Positions 1 through 8,498 of a DNA stretch of 13,095 nt are shown piece by piece. Source of the stretch: Oligoflexia bacterium (GTDB lineage Bacteria > Bdellovibrionota > UBA1018); the NCBI GenBank assembly GCA_903858195.1, contig CAIOHW010000265.1, positions 1 to 13,095 on the forward strand, given 5' to 3'. The notes beneath the pieces were generated by a model. It did not search any database. It saw nothing but the letters and a program-made list of their open reading frames with translations, and had not been told where the DNA came from. Numbering within the stretch: position 1 is the first letter of the stretch; each line of letters starts with the position of its first letter. The translations under genes and the position numbers were made by a program.

Positions 1-2
1 GT

Positions 3-2864
3 CCGCTCCCCGAGCTTGCTCCTGTCTTGTCGGAACTTTCCAGGCGGGATGCACTGGGGGACTTCCTGCTTCTTTTCTCGCTCGTGCCAACAGAGGCCCG
101 GCCCTTGCTCATGTCTGCCGCCCGGTCGCTGCTGGTGCCGCGCGCCGAACTTCAGGGCGCTTCGCTCCTGGAGGCCCTGAGACAGCCTCTCACCCGGCTC
201 GCGCAGGATGACGTCCGTGCGGTGGTTGAAGCCGCCGCGAGCATGCAGAAGGCCGCGGAGCCTGTACTGCTGCCTGCGCTGAAGGCCCTGCGCTCCGTGC
301 TCCTCATGAACGACGCCCATCCGATCTCCATGGGCCTTAAAAGAGTGCTCGCAACCCCCGAGCTCTCGTCAGCGGTGGTGCGGACGCTCGCACGCTGGTC
401 GCAGGAGCGCCGGATTGAGTTTGCCGATGCCGTTGGTTTCGTGGGCTCAATGACCCTGAAGGCTGACGGCAGGTTGAATGAAATCATGTCTGCGGTCTTT
501 CGTGTGTTTTCGAAATCCGCCGATCATGCAGCCGATAGCGGCACGGCCGCAAAGCCCCGGGCCCTCGAGGTTGCGCCCCTCAATCCCGCTCTCCTCCGCG
601 CACACTCGTGGAGCGCAGGCGACCTTGCGTCGGTCTCTCCCAGGAAGCTTTCGCCCCGGCCTGGATGCGACGAGCTCACCCCCGGCACGCGGCTCGACCT
701 CGTGTCGGGTGCGTTGCCGCCGCAGCAACTCCAGGCTTATCTGGAATGCCTGAATGCGGGGGGCGCACAGTCTGAGTTGAAAGAAGCGGTTTTTGACTGG
801 CTGCTTGCAAAGCGGACCCCCGAGGGAGTGCCGCTCCTGAATCTCTTGATCCGGCATGGACGCGACCTGCAGCTCGATCGCTCCGCCACGGCGGAGCTTC
901 TCGACGGGCTTCTGGGATCGGGACGCCCGCGTGACTCCTGGCTCTCGAAGTTCGTCGAGCCCATGGGGGATGTTCGCTGGTCCAACGCGGCAGCACAGCT
1001 GATCGCGGGGGTCTTTGGAAAACCGGGCGATTCACCCGGCACTTCAGGCAGTCAGTCGCTCGAGCGGTTGGAGCGGGTGGCCGGCAGGGTGCTTCGGAGC
1101 GATGCCTTTCCTCCGGTTTTCCGGGCAGTGGTCGAAGCAGCAAAGTCGGGCCCCGCATCTCCCGCCTTCTCGGACTCGGAGGAGTTCCCGCTGCAGGCCT
1201 TTTCTCCGGTCCTGTCTCGTTACGAGTGCAACACCGACGCACGAACCCAGCGTCGCAGGGCCGACCAGCTTGTAGCCGACTATCGCGACGCGGTGGTGGG
1301 ATGGCGGATTGACCCGGAAACGCTTCGACCCCCGCATGTTTGGTCGAAGGCACGGCTGCGAGAGGACTTCCTGCCCCTTGCAGGCAAGCTCGCTTCACCT
1401 GCACAGGGTACCCTTGCCGAGGGGCTGCTACGGTTCATGTCTCGCTTTCGTGATCCGCAGCGGCTTGCCGAGCTCGGGCAGTGGCTCTCGGTGCGCGCCA
1501 ACGACTGGCGCGTGATTCCCTATTTTTATCCTGACGAAGAGCAGCCCACGGCAAAGGTCGTGAACTCACTCGACCTGCTTGAGCTCCTGGTGATCAATGC
1601 CGACTTCAACTTCGTATTGTCCGAGAACTATGCGCTCAAGTTCCTGACTTCGGTAGCGCTTGCCTGGGGCGACGAGCCGCGCGAGTCCTGGCCCACGCTC
1701 GTCCGATCCATGTTCCCCTCCGGAAGGCGACCGCCCACGTTGCGTGAAGCCTATGCCGATATCCTCGATACACTTGAGCTTTCGGAGAAATTCATCGGCT
1801 ACCCGCGTCTTCCCGACTGCCGGGGCGGGAGCGGGTGGGGAGGAGTGCTGCCCGGCTGGCTCAAGGCACGTGTTTTCAACATGCGCCAGACCGTGGCGGT
1901 CATTTCAGAATCTCTTCCGGGAGCTCCCGGCCCCCGTTCGGGCGGCCTCAAACTCCTGCGGGACCTTCTTTTTGAGATGTACCAGAGCACTCCCGAGCAC
2001 CATCGCGGCTACGGGGATGGCTGGAACAATAACCTGGCTGCCGGAGCCCAACTTGCGAAGATGGGAGCCTTTCGTCAGATCTCGCGAGGCCTGAGGCTTG
2101 CCCTGCTTCCTGAAAACCGTTCCTCGCTGCCCGGGGCGGTGCTGCAGGGGATGGCCGAGTTTTCTGCTGCGCCAATGGCACCCCGTCTGATTCGAACGGC
2201 TCTCTCGGCATCGAGGCCGGGAGAGTGGCCGGGCGAGTTCGTGCTGTCGCTCATGAACGAGGCGGAGAGGGTCCTTGGAGACGCTGAACGCGGACCTCGA
2301 CTCAGGAACTCCGTACTCCACACCGTCGCACTGCTCAGGACTCCCGGCTTGGCCGCACCCGTAGCGCGCGCGCTCGAGGAAGTCGCCGGCAGGGCGCGTC
2401 CTGAGCTTGCTCGAGTCGTCGGACCGGCCCTTGGGCTCCTCGGAAGTGCAGGGGCCTCAGCCTTCATCGAGGCCCTGTCGGTGAGAGAGCCGGTCCCTGC
2501 GCTTGCAGAGGTTGCGACCATCGCCCTGGGAGAGGGATCCCCCGGCGCACCTGTCTCGCTCGATGCATTCCGGCTCTTCGCACGTGCGGCAAGCCCCGAG
2601 CTCGGACCCTTCTGGGATGAGATGGCTTCGCGCCCCCTCCCCGAATTCGTGGTCCCCGAGATGCCGGCGCTTGCCGGCAGGCTGCGCCAATTTTTTGCCG
2701 ATCGCTGCGATCGCAATGAGCTCACGCCCTACCTGAGGGCGGCCGCCTCAGATCCCGCTGGGACAGCCCGTCTGCTTCAGGCCGTCGGAAAAACGTCGGT
2801 GAGCGGAGACCTCGAGGGGCTGATTGCCGACTTCATGCGTGCACTGCAAAGCTCGCGGCCTTGA
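3..2864 (+). CDS. Large helical protein of unknown function, 5'-partial
   Basis: I do not recognise this protein. The frame is open from base 3 to the TGA at 2862-2864. A TTG at 27 could begin a 945-residue product, but it has no Shine-Dalgarno and the frame stays open to the window edge, so the true start probably lies upstream. The visible chain is rich in Ala, Leu, Arg and Glu and reads as amphipathic helices. The last 250 residues or so look like irregular HEAT/ARM-type helical pairs; this is an impression, not a demonstrated match. A less repetitive middle part (about residues 500-670 from the TTG) has aromatic and Gly/Asn-rich stretches such as GYGDGWNNN near 660. I see no membrane segment, nucleotide-binding motif or catalytic signature. 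It ends 24 bases before moxR on the same strand, so it may be a leading gene of the moxR-bat operon and could be a cytoplasmic scaffold. That role is inference only. Codon use resembles its neighbours. Confidence 0.8.
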   Translation, partial: PLPELAPVLSELSRRDALGDFLLLFSLVPTEARPLLMSAARSLLVPRAELQGASLLEALRQPLTRLAQDDVRAVVEAAASMQKAAEPVLLPALKALRSVLLMNDAHPISMGLKRVLATPELSSAVVRTLARWSQERRIEFADAVGFVGSMTLKADGRLNEIMSAVFRVFSKSADHAADSGTAAKPRALEVAPLNPALLRAHSWSAGDLASVSPRKLSPRPGCDELTPGTRLDLVSGALPPQQLQAYLECLNAGGAQSELKEAVFDWLLAKRTPEGVPLLNLLIRHGRDLQLDRSATAELLDGLLGSGRPRDSWLSKFVEPMGDVRWSNAAAQLIAGVFGKPGDSPGTSGSQSLERLERVAGRVLRSDAFPPVFRAVVEAAKSGPASPAFSDSEEFPLQAFSPVLSRYECNTDARTQRRRADQLVADYRDAVVGWRIDPETLRPPHVWSKARLREDFLPLAGKLASPAQGTLAEGLLRFMSRFRDPQRLAELGQWLSVRANDWRVIPYFYPDEEQPTAKVVNSLDLLELLVINADFNFVLSENYALKFLTSVALAWGDEPRESWPTLVRSMFPSGRRPPTLREAYADILDTLELSEKFIGYPRLPDCRGGSGWGGVLPGWLKARVFNMRQTVAVISESLPGAPGPRSGGLKLLRDLLFEMYQSTPEHHRGYGDGWNNNLAAGAQLAKMGAFRQISRGLRLALLPENRSSLPGAVLQGMAEFSAAPMAPRLIRTALSASRPGEWPGEFVLSLMNEAERVLGDAERGPRLRNSVLHTVALLRTPGLAAPVARALEEVAGRARPELARVVGPALGLLGSAGASAFIEALSVREPVPALAEVATIALGEGSPGAPVSLDAFRLFARAASPELGPFWDEMASRPLPEFVVPEMPALAGRLRQFFADRCDRNELTPYLRAAASDPAGTARLLQAVGKTSVSGDLEGLIADFMRALQSSRP

Positions 2865-2888
2865 CCTCGGCTGGCCCGGGGGCCGAAG

Positions 2889-3896
2889 ATGGCCTTTATG
2901 TCCACAGTTTCAACTGATGTCCGGGCCCTCACTGAAGAAATCAAATCGCGCAGCCAGTTCGTGGATGAACTGCTGGCAGAGACCTCGAAAGTAGTCGTAG
3001 GTCAGCGCACGCTGCTTGAGCGACTGCTGCTTGCTCTGCTCTGCGACGGGCACGTGCTGCTCGAAGGGCTTCCTGGCCTTGCCAAGACGCTCACCATCAA
3101 GACGCTGGCCGACGTGATCCATGCCAACTTCCAGCGCATCCAGTTCACGCCCGACCTGTTGCCGGCGGACCTGATCGGCACGATGATCTTCAATCCGAAG
3201 ACAGGTGAATTCACACCGAAGAAGGGACCCATCTTCACGAACCTCGTGCTTGCCGACGAGATCAACCGAGCGCCCGCCAAGGTTCAGAGTGCACTGCTTG
3301 AGGCCATGGGCGAGCGCCAGGTCACGATCGGCGACACCACTTATCCGCTCGAAGATCCCTTCATCGTCCTCGCCACCCAGAATCCAATTGAACAAGAAGG
3401 GACCTACCCCCTTCCTGAAGCGCAGCTCGATCGCTTCCTGTTCAAGATCAAGGTTTCGTATCCAACGATGCAGGAGGAAAAGGGCATCCTGAACCGGATG
3501 TCCGGAGTACGAGCCCCTCGTGCGCAAAAGGTCTGCCAGCCCGCGCAGATCCTCGAGGCGCGTGAGCTGGTCTCGCGCATCTACATGGACGAGAAGATCA
3601 AGGACTACATCCTCGGTATCGTGTTCGCGAGTCGCTTTCCCGAAAAGGCGGGCTTGCCGCAGCTCAAGCCCTGGATCCAGGTCGGTGCATCACCCCGCGC
3701 CACTCTTGCGCTTGCGCGCTCGGCGAGGGCGCATGCCTTCATCGAACATCGCGGATTCGTGACCCCTGAAGACGTCAAGGCGGTTGCCTATGATGTGCTC
3801 AGGCACCGCATCCTCGTTACTTTCGAGGCCGAAGCCGACGGAGTCGACAGCGAGCGGGTGATCCAGAAAATCCTCGAGCGGGTCGAGGTGCCCTGA
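2889..3896 (+). CDS. moxR: MoxR-family AAA+ ATPase
   Basis: This is a cytoplasmic AAA+ ATPase of the MoxR family, members of which act as chaperone-like partners of vWA-domain proteins. The 335-residue product has the usual family length. It shows Walker A GLPGLAKT (60-67), Walker B LVLADEINR (119-127, D123/E124), sensor 1 ATQNP (162-166) and the hallmark GTYPLPEAQLDRF (171-183). The C-terminal lid includes the GASPRATLAL segment typical of MoxR. The start is uncertain: ATG 2889 and ATG 2898 are both in frame and neither has a clear Shine-Dalgarno, only a G-rich stretch at 2877-2882. I keep 2889. The DUF58, BatA, BatB-C and BatD genes follow, the classic moxR-bat order, so the likely role is ATP-driven assembly or remodelling of the Bat vWA complex. 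The gap to the DUF58 gene is 28 bases. Confidence 0.97.
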   Translation: MAFMSTVSTDVRALTEEIKSRSQFVDELLAETSKVVVGQRTLLERLLLALLCDGHVLLEGLPGLAKTLTIKTLADVIHANFQRIQFTPDLLPADLIGTMIFNPKTGEFTPKKGPIFTNLVLADEINRAPAKVQSALLEAMGERQVTIGDTTYPLEDPFIVLATQNPIEQEGTYPLPEAQLDRFLFKIKVSYPTMQEEKGILNRMSGVRAPRAQKVCQPAQILEARELVSRIYMDEKIKDYILGIVFASRFPEKAGLPQLKPWIQVGASPRATLALARSARAHAFIEHRGFVTPEDVKAVAYDVLRHRILVTFEAEADGVDSERVIQKILERVEVP

Positions 3897-3924
3897 GGTT
3901 CGTCCTTAAAGAGGACACGACACG

Positions 3925-4818
3925 ATGCTCTCACCCCGATTCTCAAACGAGGCGATCAAGAAGATCCGGCAGCTTGAGCTGACCACCCGGAGGCTCATTG
4001 ACGACGTCATGTCCGGCGGCTATCGAAGCTCCTTTCGTGGACAGGGGGTTCAGTTCTCCGAGCATCGGATCTACGTGCCGGGCGACGACGTCCGGCACAT
4101 CGACTGGAAAGTCAGCGCCCGCACGCGTGATACCCTCGTCAAGAAGTTCGAGGAGGAACGCGAGCTCACTGTCCTTGTGGTTGTCGACGCATCCGCATCG
4201 CAGGGGTTTGGCAGCCGAGCGAGGCTCAAGTCCGATGCAGCCATCGAGATCGGTGGGATGCTGGCTTTTGCTGCGGCGCTCAGCGGTGACAAGGTGGGGC
4301 TCGTGATGTTTTCTTCGGAGGTCGAGAAGATCGTGCCTCCCCGCAAGGGCAAGGCCCACGTCTCGCGACTTCTCAAGGAGCTCATGGGTCATCGTCCGCG
4401 AAGCCGGGGTACGGATCTCTCGGTTGGCCTGGATGCAGCAGGCCGGGTGATGAAGCACCAGGGAATCGTCGTGGTGGTGAGTGACTTCCTGGCTGAGGGC
4501 TACGATCTCTCGTTGCGCCGGCTTGCCAGGCGGCATGATGTGGTTGCGGTCCAAGTGCAGGATGCGGTCGAAAAAGAGCTTCCTTCGGTTGGATTCCTGC
4601 GTGTGGCCGACCCCGAGACTGGAGTCTCACGCGTGGTCGAGACGGGGTCATATCTTTTCAAGCGCTGGGTGTCTGAGTTCATGGCGGCTCACTCGACCGA
4701 TCGCGATACGGCCTTCAAGTCAGGCCGTGCTGACCACCTCGTGGTGGATGCAGCGGACGACATGGCTGATGCGCTTGCCCGGTTCTTCCGAGCTCGGGCG
4801 GCAAGGAGATCAAGATGA
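3925..4818 (+). CDS. DUF58 domain protein (vWA-like, MoxR partner)
   Basis: This is a 297-residue DUF58 protein, the family nearly always found next to moxR. No signal peptide or membrane segment is visible, so it is probably cytoplasmic. The DUF58 core is clear at residues 44-80: a conserved FSEHRIYVPGDDVRHIDW block followed by SAR and KKFEEERE. A vWA-like strand with a MIDAS-type DASAS lies at 88-92, and VVVVSDF further on fits the later vWA acidic strand. ATG 3925 is preceded by GAGGA at 3911-3915 with a good spacer. The 3' end overlaps the next gene by four bases (ATGA, 4815-4818), implying coupled translation. The product may link the ATPase to the membrane Bat proteins; this is family-based inference and its exact function is unknown. 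Confidence 0.95.
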   Translation: MLSPRFSNEAIKKIRQLELTTRRLIDDVMSGGYRSSFRGQGVQFSEHRIYVPGDDVRHIDWKVSARTRDTLVKKFEEERELTVLVVVDASASQGFGSRARLKSDAAIEIGGMLAFAAALSGDKVGLVMFSSEVEKIVPPRKGKAHVSRLLKELMGHRPRSRGTDLSVGLDAAGRVMKHQGIVVVVSDFLAEGYDLSLRRLARRHDVVAVQVQDAVEKELPSVGFLRVADPETGVSRVVETGSYLFKRWVSEFMAAHSTDRDTAFKSGRADHLVVDAADDMADALARFFRARAARRSR

Positions 4819-5774
4819 GCAGGCGGATCTTCGTTTCACTGCTTCTGCTTGCGACTCCCGTTGAGGGTTGGACTGCTGATGAGGCCCCGCTTTTTGAAGT
4901 GGAGCGGTACTTCACTGCTCCTCAGTCACAAAAGGTGGACCCTCCACTCCAAGTGGGCGATGTGATCCGCTTTCGCTGGATTGGCGAGAAAAAGCCCGGC
5001 GCCAATGCCGTCAAGGTTGGCCTGCCTTCGGGGAGCAAGCCACCGCTCAGCGAGCAGGGTTGGGAGGTCTACGCCCATCCCAAGGATGACGCCACGAGTG
5101 CCTTTTCAGTGATTCCGATCAAGTCGGGCTCGCTGATCCTCCCCGAGATGCAGGTCGAGGATGCCGATGGCAAGGTGCTGGGCAGGACCCGGCAGATTCC
5201 ATTTGAAATTGCCTCGACCGGAGACCCCGGGCAGAAGCCTGCCGACTTTGTACCGCCGCTGCTCATGGCTTTCCCGCGCAAGTGGGCCTACCTGATCGGA
5301 GCTGGATTGGCAGCGCTGCTCGTGGCAGGCCTCGTGTGGTGGCGCCGCCGGCGCCGAAGGTCTGCAGCACAGCGTGGAGAGGCAGCCCTTCGCCCGAGAC
5401 TCCCTGAACATGAGGAGGCCCTGGTGCTTCTCGATGAGCTCGAAAAGTCCGCCTGGATCGCGCAACAGCAGCACAAACGTCACTACTTCGGGATCTCCGA
5501 GATCCTCAAGCAGTACATCGAGCGCCGCTATGGATTCCACGCGTTGGAACAGACCACGAGCGAGCTGATGGCGGGTCTCGAGGCCGCAGGTGCAGGACGC
5601 GAGGCCGTAGACCTGCTGGTGTCGGTCTTTGACAGACTCGACCGCGTCAAGTTCACTGACTTCGTTCCCACTCCCGGCGACGAGGAGCCCAAGGCGCTCT
5701 TGCGCGAGGCGCGAGCCTGGGTCGATCGGACCCGTCAGCGAGTGAGTCCCGATGGAGGACAGCGTGCGCCTTGA
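4815..5774 (+). CDS. Short BatD-like membrane protein with periplasmic domain
   Basis: This 319-residue protein sits in the DUF58-batA gap, where many bat clusters carry a DUF4381 or short BatD-like gene. An N-terminal signal peptide (MSRRIFVSLLLLATPVEG, cleavage around 18-21) leads into a beta-rich periplasmic part (about 22-145). One membrane segment follows (about 157-176), and then an Arg-rich run (177-182) that marks the cytoplasmic side. The cytoplasmic tail (about 198-310) is helical, with YFGISEILKQYIERRYG and TTSE (247-250), then a FDRLDRVKF stretch. This arrangement recurs in the BatD C-terminus downstream. ATG 4815 has a strong AAGGAGAT at 4802-4809 and overlaps the DUF58 stop by four bases. 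It is too long for a typical DUF4381 protein (about 150-170 residues), so I call it BatD-like. It is probably a structural part of the Bat membrane complex, with no visible enzymatic motif. Confidence 0.85.
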   Translation: MSRRIFVSLLLLATPVEGWTADEAPLFEVERYFTAPQSQKVDPPLQVGDVIRFRWIGEKKPGANAVKVGLPSGSKPPLSEQGWEVYAHPKDDATSAFSVIPIKSGSLILPEMQVEDADGKVLGRTRQIPFEIASTGDPGQKPADFVPPLLMAFPRKWAYLIGAGLAALLVAGLVWWRRRRRRSAAQRGEAALRPRLPEHEEALVLLDELEKSAWIAQQQHKRHYFGISEILKQYIERRYGFHALEQTTSELMAGLEAAGAGREAVDLLVSVFDRLDRVKFTDFVPTPGDEEPKALLREARAWVDRTRQRVSPDGGQRAP

Positions 5775-6747
5775 GTCGTGGCATTGGATGCTGGCGTGGA
5801 TCCCCATCGCGCTGGCCTATCGATTCTGGGTGCGCAGGAACACGCCGCCCGCGATTCCATTTCCGCTCCCCGTGGAGGAGCGCGCGGCTTCGCGAAACCC
5901 ATTGGCTTACCTCACCGCTCTCAGGCTTGCGGCGCTTGCGCTGGTCTTCATCGCTCTTGCCCGTCCGCAGGCGAGCTTCAAGCAGACCGAGCGCACGGTA
6001 AGCGGAATCGACATCATGATGGTGATGGACGTTTCGGCCAGCATGAACATCGAGGACCTCGCAGACCGCTCACGCTTCGAGGTGGCCAAGGACACGATGG
6101 AGTCCTTCATCAAGGGCCGCGAGAATGACAGGATCGGCTTCCTGATTTTTTCGGGCGAGCCTCTGACCCTTGCGCCGCCCACACTCGATTACGGCCTGGT
6201 GCTTCGATCGCTCCGGGATGCCCGGATCGGGGTGCTCAAGGATGGGACCGGCATCGGCGATGGGCTTTCGCTCGCAGTCAATCGGCTCAGAAACAGCACC
6301 GCCAAGAGCAGGGTGATCATCCTCCTGACCGACGGCGACAACAACGTGGGGCAGGTCGATCCGGCAACAGCCGGGGATCTGGCCGCCGGCTATGGCATCC
6401 GCGTTTACACGATTGCGATCGGACGCGAAGGCAGGGTCAAGTTGCCGATCCGGACGCAGGGGGCCTTTGGCAACGTGACCACGAGCTACCAGTACTTCGA
6501 CAACGCCCTGAACCCGGAACTCTTGCAGCGAATCGCAGCGCTGACGCGTGGAAAGTTTTATCGGGTGACCGATGAGAGCGCGCTCAATTCGGTCTTCAAG
6601 GAGATCGACCAGCTTGAGAAGACGGACGTTAAGACCCACGAGCGGGTCCGGTACGAAGAGAGGTTTCATCGGCCGCTCCTGCTCGGAATCCTGCTGCTCG
6701 CTCTAGAGTTCGTGCTGGCCCGTACGGTCTGGAGGTTCGCGTTTTGA
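5764..6747 (+). CDS. batA: BatA, membrane-anchored vWA-domain protein
   Basis: This is a BatA-type inner-membrane protein. With GTG 5764 as start it has 327 residues: membrane segments at about 6-22, 48-66 and 304-323 flank a vWA domain (about 85-280). The MIDAS metal site is complete: DVSAS (D89, S91, S93), the Thr of GTGIGDG (T162) and the Asp of LLTDGDNN (D190). I prefer GTG 5764 over ATG 5752 because GGAGG (5754-5758) lies five bases before it, whereas ATG 5752 has no Shine-Dalgarno. The choice changes only four residues. The gene overlaps the preceding stop by 11 bases and the next gene by four. The loop between the first two membrane segments carries several Arg residues, so the positive-inside rule would place the vWA domain in the periplasm. 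It is expected to act with the BatB-C fusion and MoxR. Confidence 0.94.
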   Translation: MRLESWHWMLAWIPIALAYRFWVRRNTPPAIPFPLPVEERAASRNPLAYLTALRLAALALVFIALARPQASFKQTERTVSGIDIMMVMDVSASMNIEDLADRSRFEVAKDTMESFIKGRENDRIGFLIFSGEPLTLAPPTLDYGLVLRSLRDARIGVLKDGTGIGDGLSLAVNRLRNSTAKSRVIILLTDGDNNVGQVDPATAGDLAAGYGIRVYTIAIGREGRVKLPIRTQGAFGNVTTSYQYFDNALNPELLQRIAALTRGKFYRVTDESALNSVFKEIDQLEKTDVKTHERVRYEERFHRPLLLGILLLALEFVLARTVWRFAF

Positions 6748-8498
6748 ACTGGGCGAATCCCGCATCCATCTGGCTCTTTGCAGTGCTCGGCGTTGTGGTG
6801 GCATTTGCCGTTGATCGCGACCGGAGAGGGATGGCGCTCTGGGCCAGGGTCTTTTCGCCCGCCCTCTGGCCAAGGCTCATGCCTGGCAGGATCGCTGCGG
6901 CGAGAGTTCGAAAACTCGCCCTTTGGAGCGCCGGAATGGCACTGCTGCTCGTGGGACTGGCGCGTCCGCAGTGGGGTTCGCACGAGGAGACCGTGACTTC
7001 CACGGGCCTCGACCTGATGGTGGTGCTCGATCTTTCGAGGAGCATGGACGTCGAGGATGTGGTGCCCTCGCGGATCAAGAAGGCAAGGCACTTCATCCGA
7101 GGCCTTCTTTCAAGGTTGCAGGGTGATCGCGTGGGAGTGGTTGCATTTGCAGCGGGCAGCTATGTTGCAAGTCCCCTCACCAACGACCTGAACTACGTGC
7201 AGGAGGTCACCGAGGTGCTTGCGCCCGGAACGCTTGGCAACCAGGGCACTGACATCGGCCTTGGCCTCGAGACCGCACTGGCGTCGATCGAGCGGGGTGC
7301 CGAGGATTCGACTCCCAGCCGAGCCATCCTGCTCATGACCGATGGCGAGGACCACGAGGGCGAGGCCGAGCGCATGGCTTTGCGCTTTAAAGAGAAGGGG
7401 ATCCGTATTTTTGTGCTCGGTATTGGCTCGGCCAAGGGCGGGCCCATTCCGATTCGAGACGAATCGGGTCAGCTCCAGGGCTACAAGCGCCAGGGACAGG
7501 AGGTGGTGATGAGCCGCCTTGAGTCGGCTACCCTCGAAAAGGTGGCCGCCGCCTCGGGGGGCCGGTATTGGACGGTGACCGATTCCGAGGGTGAGATCGA
7601 TGACCTGCTTCGTGAGCTGGGTGCCATGGATCGAGGCCGCCTTGCTGAGCGAAAGATCGTGATCCCGCATGAGCGCTTCCAGATCTTCGTGGCCCTTGGA
7701 ATCACGCTTCTTCTGATTGAGTGGGTGCTGCCGCTTGCCCGCGCCTCGAGCGCCGCCCTGCTTTTGGTCCTGCTCCTGCCGATCCCGGCCCGGGCGGCAA
7801 CCATTGATGGCTACCTTCGCAACCGAGAAGGTGTGAAGGCTTTTGCCTCCAAGGATGTCGAGACCGCCAAGCGCCGTTTTGCCGAGGCGCAGGCGCTCGA
7901 TCCGGACCGAGTCGAGCCGCTGTTTAATCAGGGAGTGGCCGAGCTGCAGGGAGGAGCGCACGAACAGGCGGTTCGCACCTTTGAGAAGGCGCTCCAGCAG
8001 TCCAAACTCGAGGGTGATCCGGCTCGCTCCGGGCAGACTCTTTACAATCTCGGAGCTGCGCTGGAGCAGGGCAAACAGTCCGGTCCGGCCATTCGCGCAT
8101 TCGCCGAGGCGATCCGGATGGCGCAGATCTCCGGTGACGAGGTCCTTGAAACAGACGCCCGCAAGCGCATTGAGTCGCTGCAGCAGCAAAAGCAGCAGCA
8201 GGACCAGCAACAACAACAGAATGACCAGGATTCCAAAAACCCGAATCAGTCCAAAGACCAGTCCCAGGACTCGAAGGGTCAGCAGGGCAATAACGAGCAA
8301 GACGGCAAGGAGCAGGAGCAGCCCAAAAACTACGAGGATCCCTCCGTCAGCCGTCGGCGCAGCTTTCGCTCCGAGAAGCTTTCGCCCGAGGACTCTGAAC
8401 GTGTGATGGCCGAGCTTTCTGCGCGCGAGAAGCAATTGCAGGCGCGTCTCAAGAAGCAGCGGGGCGCCCGATCCGCCCAGGGAGGGAAGGACTGGTGA
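6744..8498 (+). CDS. batB: BatB-BatC fusion: vWA domain plus TPR and Gln-rich tail
   Basis: One 584-residue chain joins what are often separate BatB and BatC proteins. The BatB part has membrane segments at about 8-23, 57-73 and 312-331 around a vWA domain (about 88-295) with a full MIDAS: DLSRS (D96, S98, S100), T169 in GNQGTD and D200 in LMTDG. A second hydrophobic stretch (335-348) ends in PIPARA and resembles a signal peptide with a possible cleavage after A351. The BatC part has about three TPR-like units (359-388, 390-421, 429-461), a Gln/Asn/Lys/Asp-rich linker (478-528) and the BatC-type ending LSPEDSERVMAELSAREKQL (546-565). The start is TTG 6744, supported by GGAGG at 6731-6735 and a four-base overlap (TTGA) with batA. 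The Arg-rich loop between segments 1 and 2 predicts a periplasmic vWA, so the TPR part would also be periplasmic. TPRs probably mediate contacts in the complex. Confidence 0.93.
   Translation: MNWANPASIWLFAVLGVVVAFAVDRDRRGMALWARVFSPALWPRLMPGRIAAARVRKLALWSAGMALLLVGLARPQWGSHEETVTSTGLDLMVVLDLSRSMDVEDVVPSRIKKARHFIRGLLSRLQGDRVGVVAFAAGSYVASPLTNDLNYVQEVTEVLAPGTLGNQGTDIGLGLETALASIERGAEDSTPSRAILLMTDGEDHEGEAERMALRFKEKGIRIFVLGIGSAKGGPIPIRDESGQLQGYKRQGQEVVMSRLESATLEKVAAASGGRYWTVTDSEGEIDDLLRELGAMDRGRLAERKIVIPHERFQIFVALGITLLLIEWVLPLARASSAALLLVLLLPIPARAATIDGYLRNREGVKAFASKDVETAKRRFAEAQALDPDRVEPLFNQGVAELQGGAHEQAVRTFEKALQQSKLEGDPARSGQTLYNLGAALEQGKQSGPAIRAFAEAIRMAQISGDEVLETDARKRIESLQQQKQQQDQQQQQNDQDSKNPNQSKDQSQDSKGQQGNNEQDGKEQEQPKNYEDPSVSRRRSFRSEKLSPEDSERVMAELSAREKQLQARLKKQRGARSAQGGKDW
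8181..8219 (+). repeat. CAG/CAA low-complexity tract in the BatC linker
   Basis: Alternating CAG and CAA codons, broken by a few AAG and GAC codons, encode a Gln run (about residues 480-492 of the BatB-C fusion). Tandem three-base units could allow in-frame length changes. Gln/Lys-rich linkers are common in BatC-like proteins, so this is a spacer between the TPR part and the conserved tail. Confidence 0.7.

Noticed and set aside
676..1404. Minus-strand frame inside the first gene
   Set aside because: The composition is Arg/Pro/Ser-rich shadow sequence with no motif, and the plus-strand frame is continuous for more than 2.8 kb.
2868..2885. GC-rich hairpin just before moxR as a terminator
   Set aside because: The pairing is short and imperfect, no T-run follows, and it sits in a 24-base gap before a start codon. 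It is more likely incidental.
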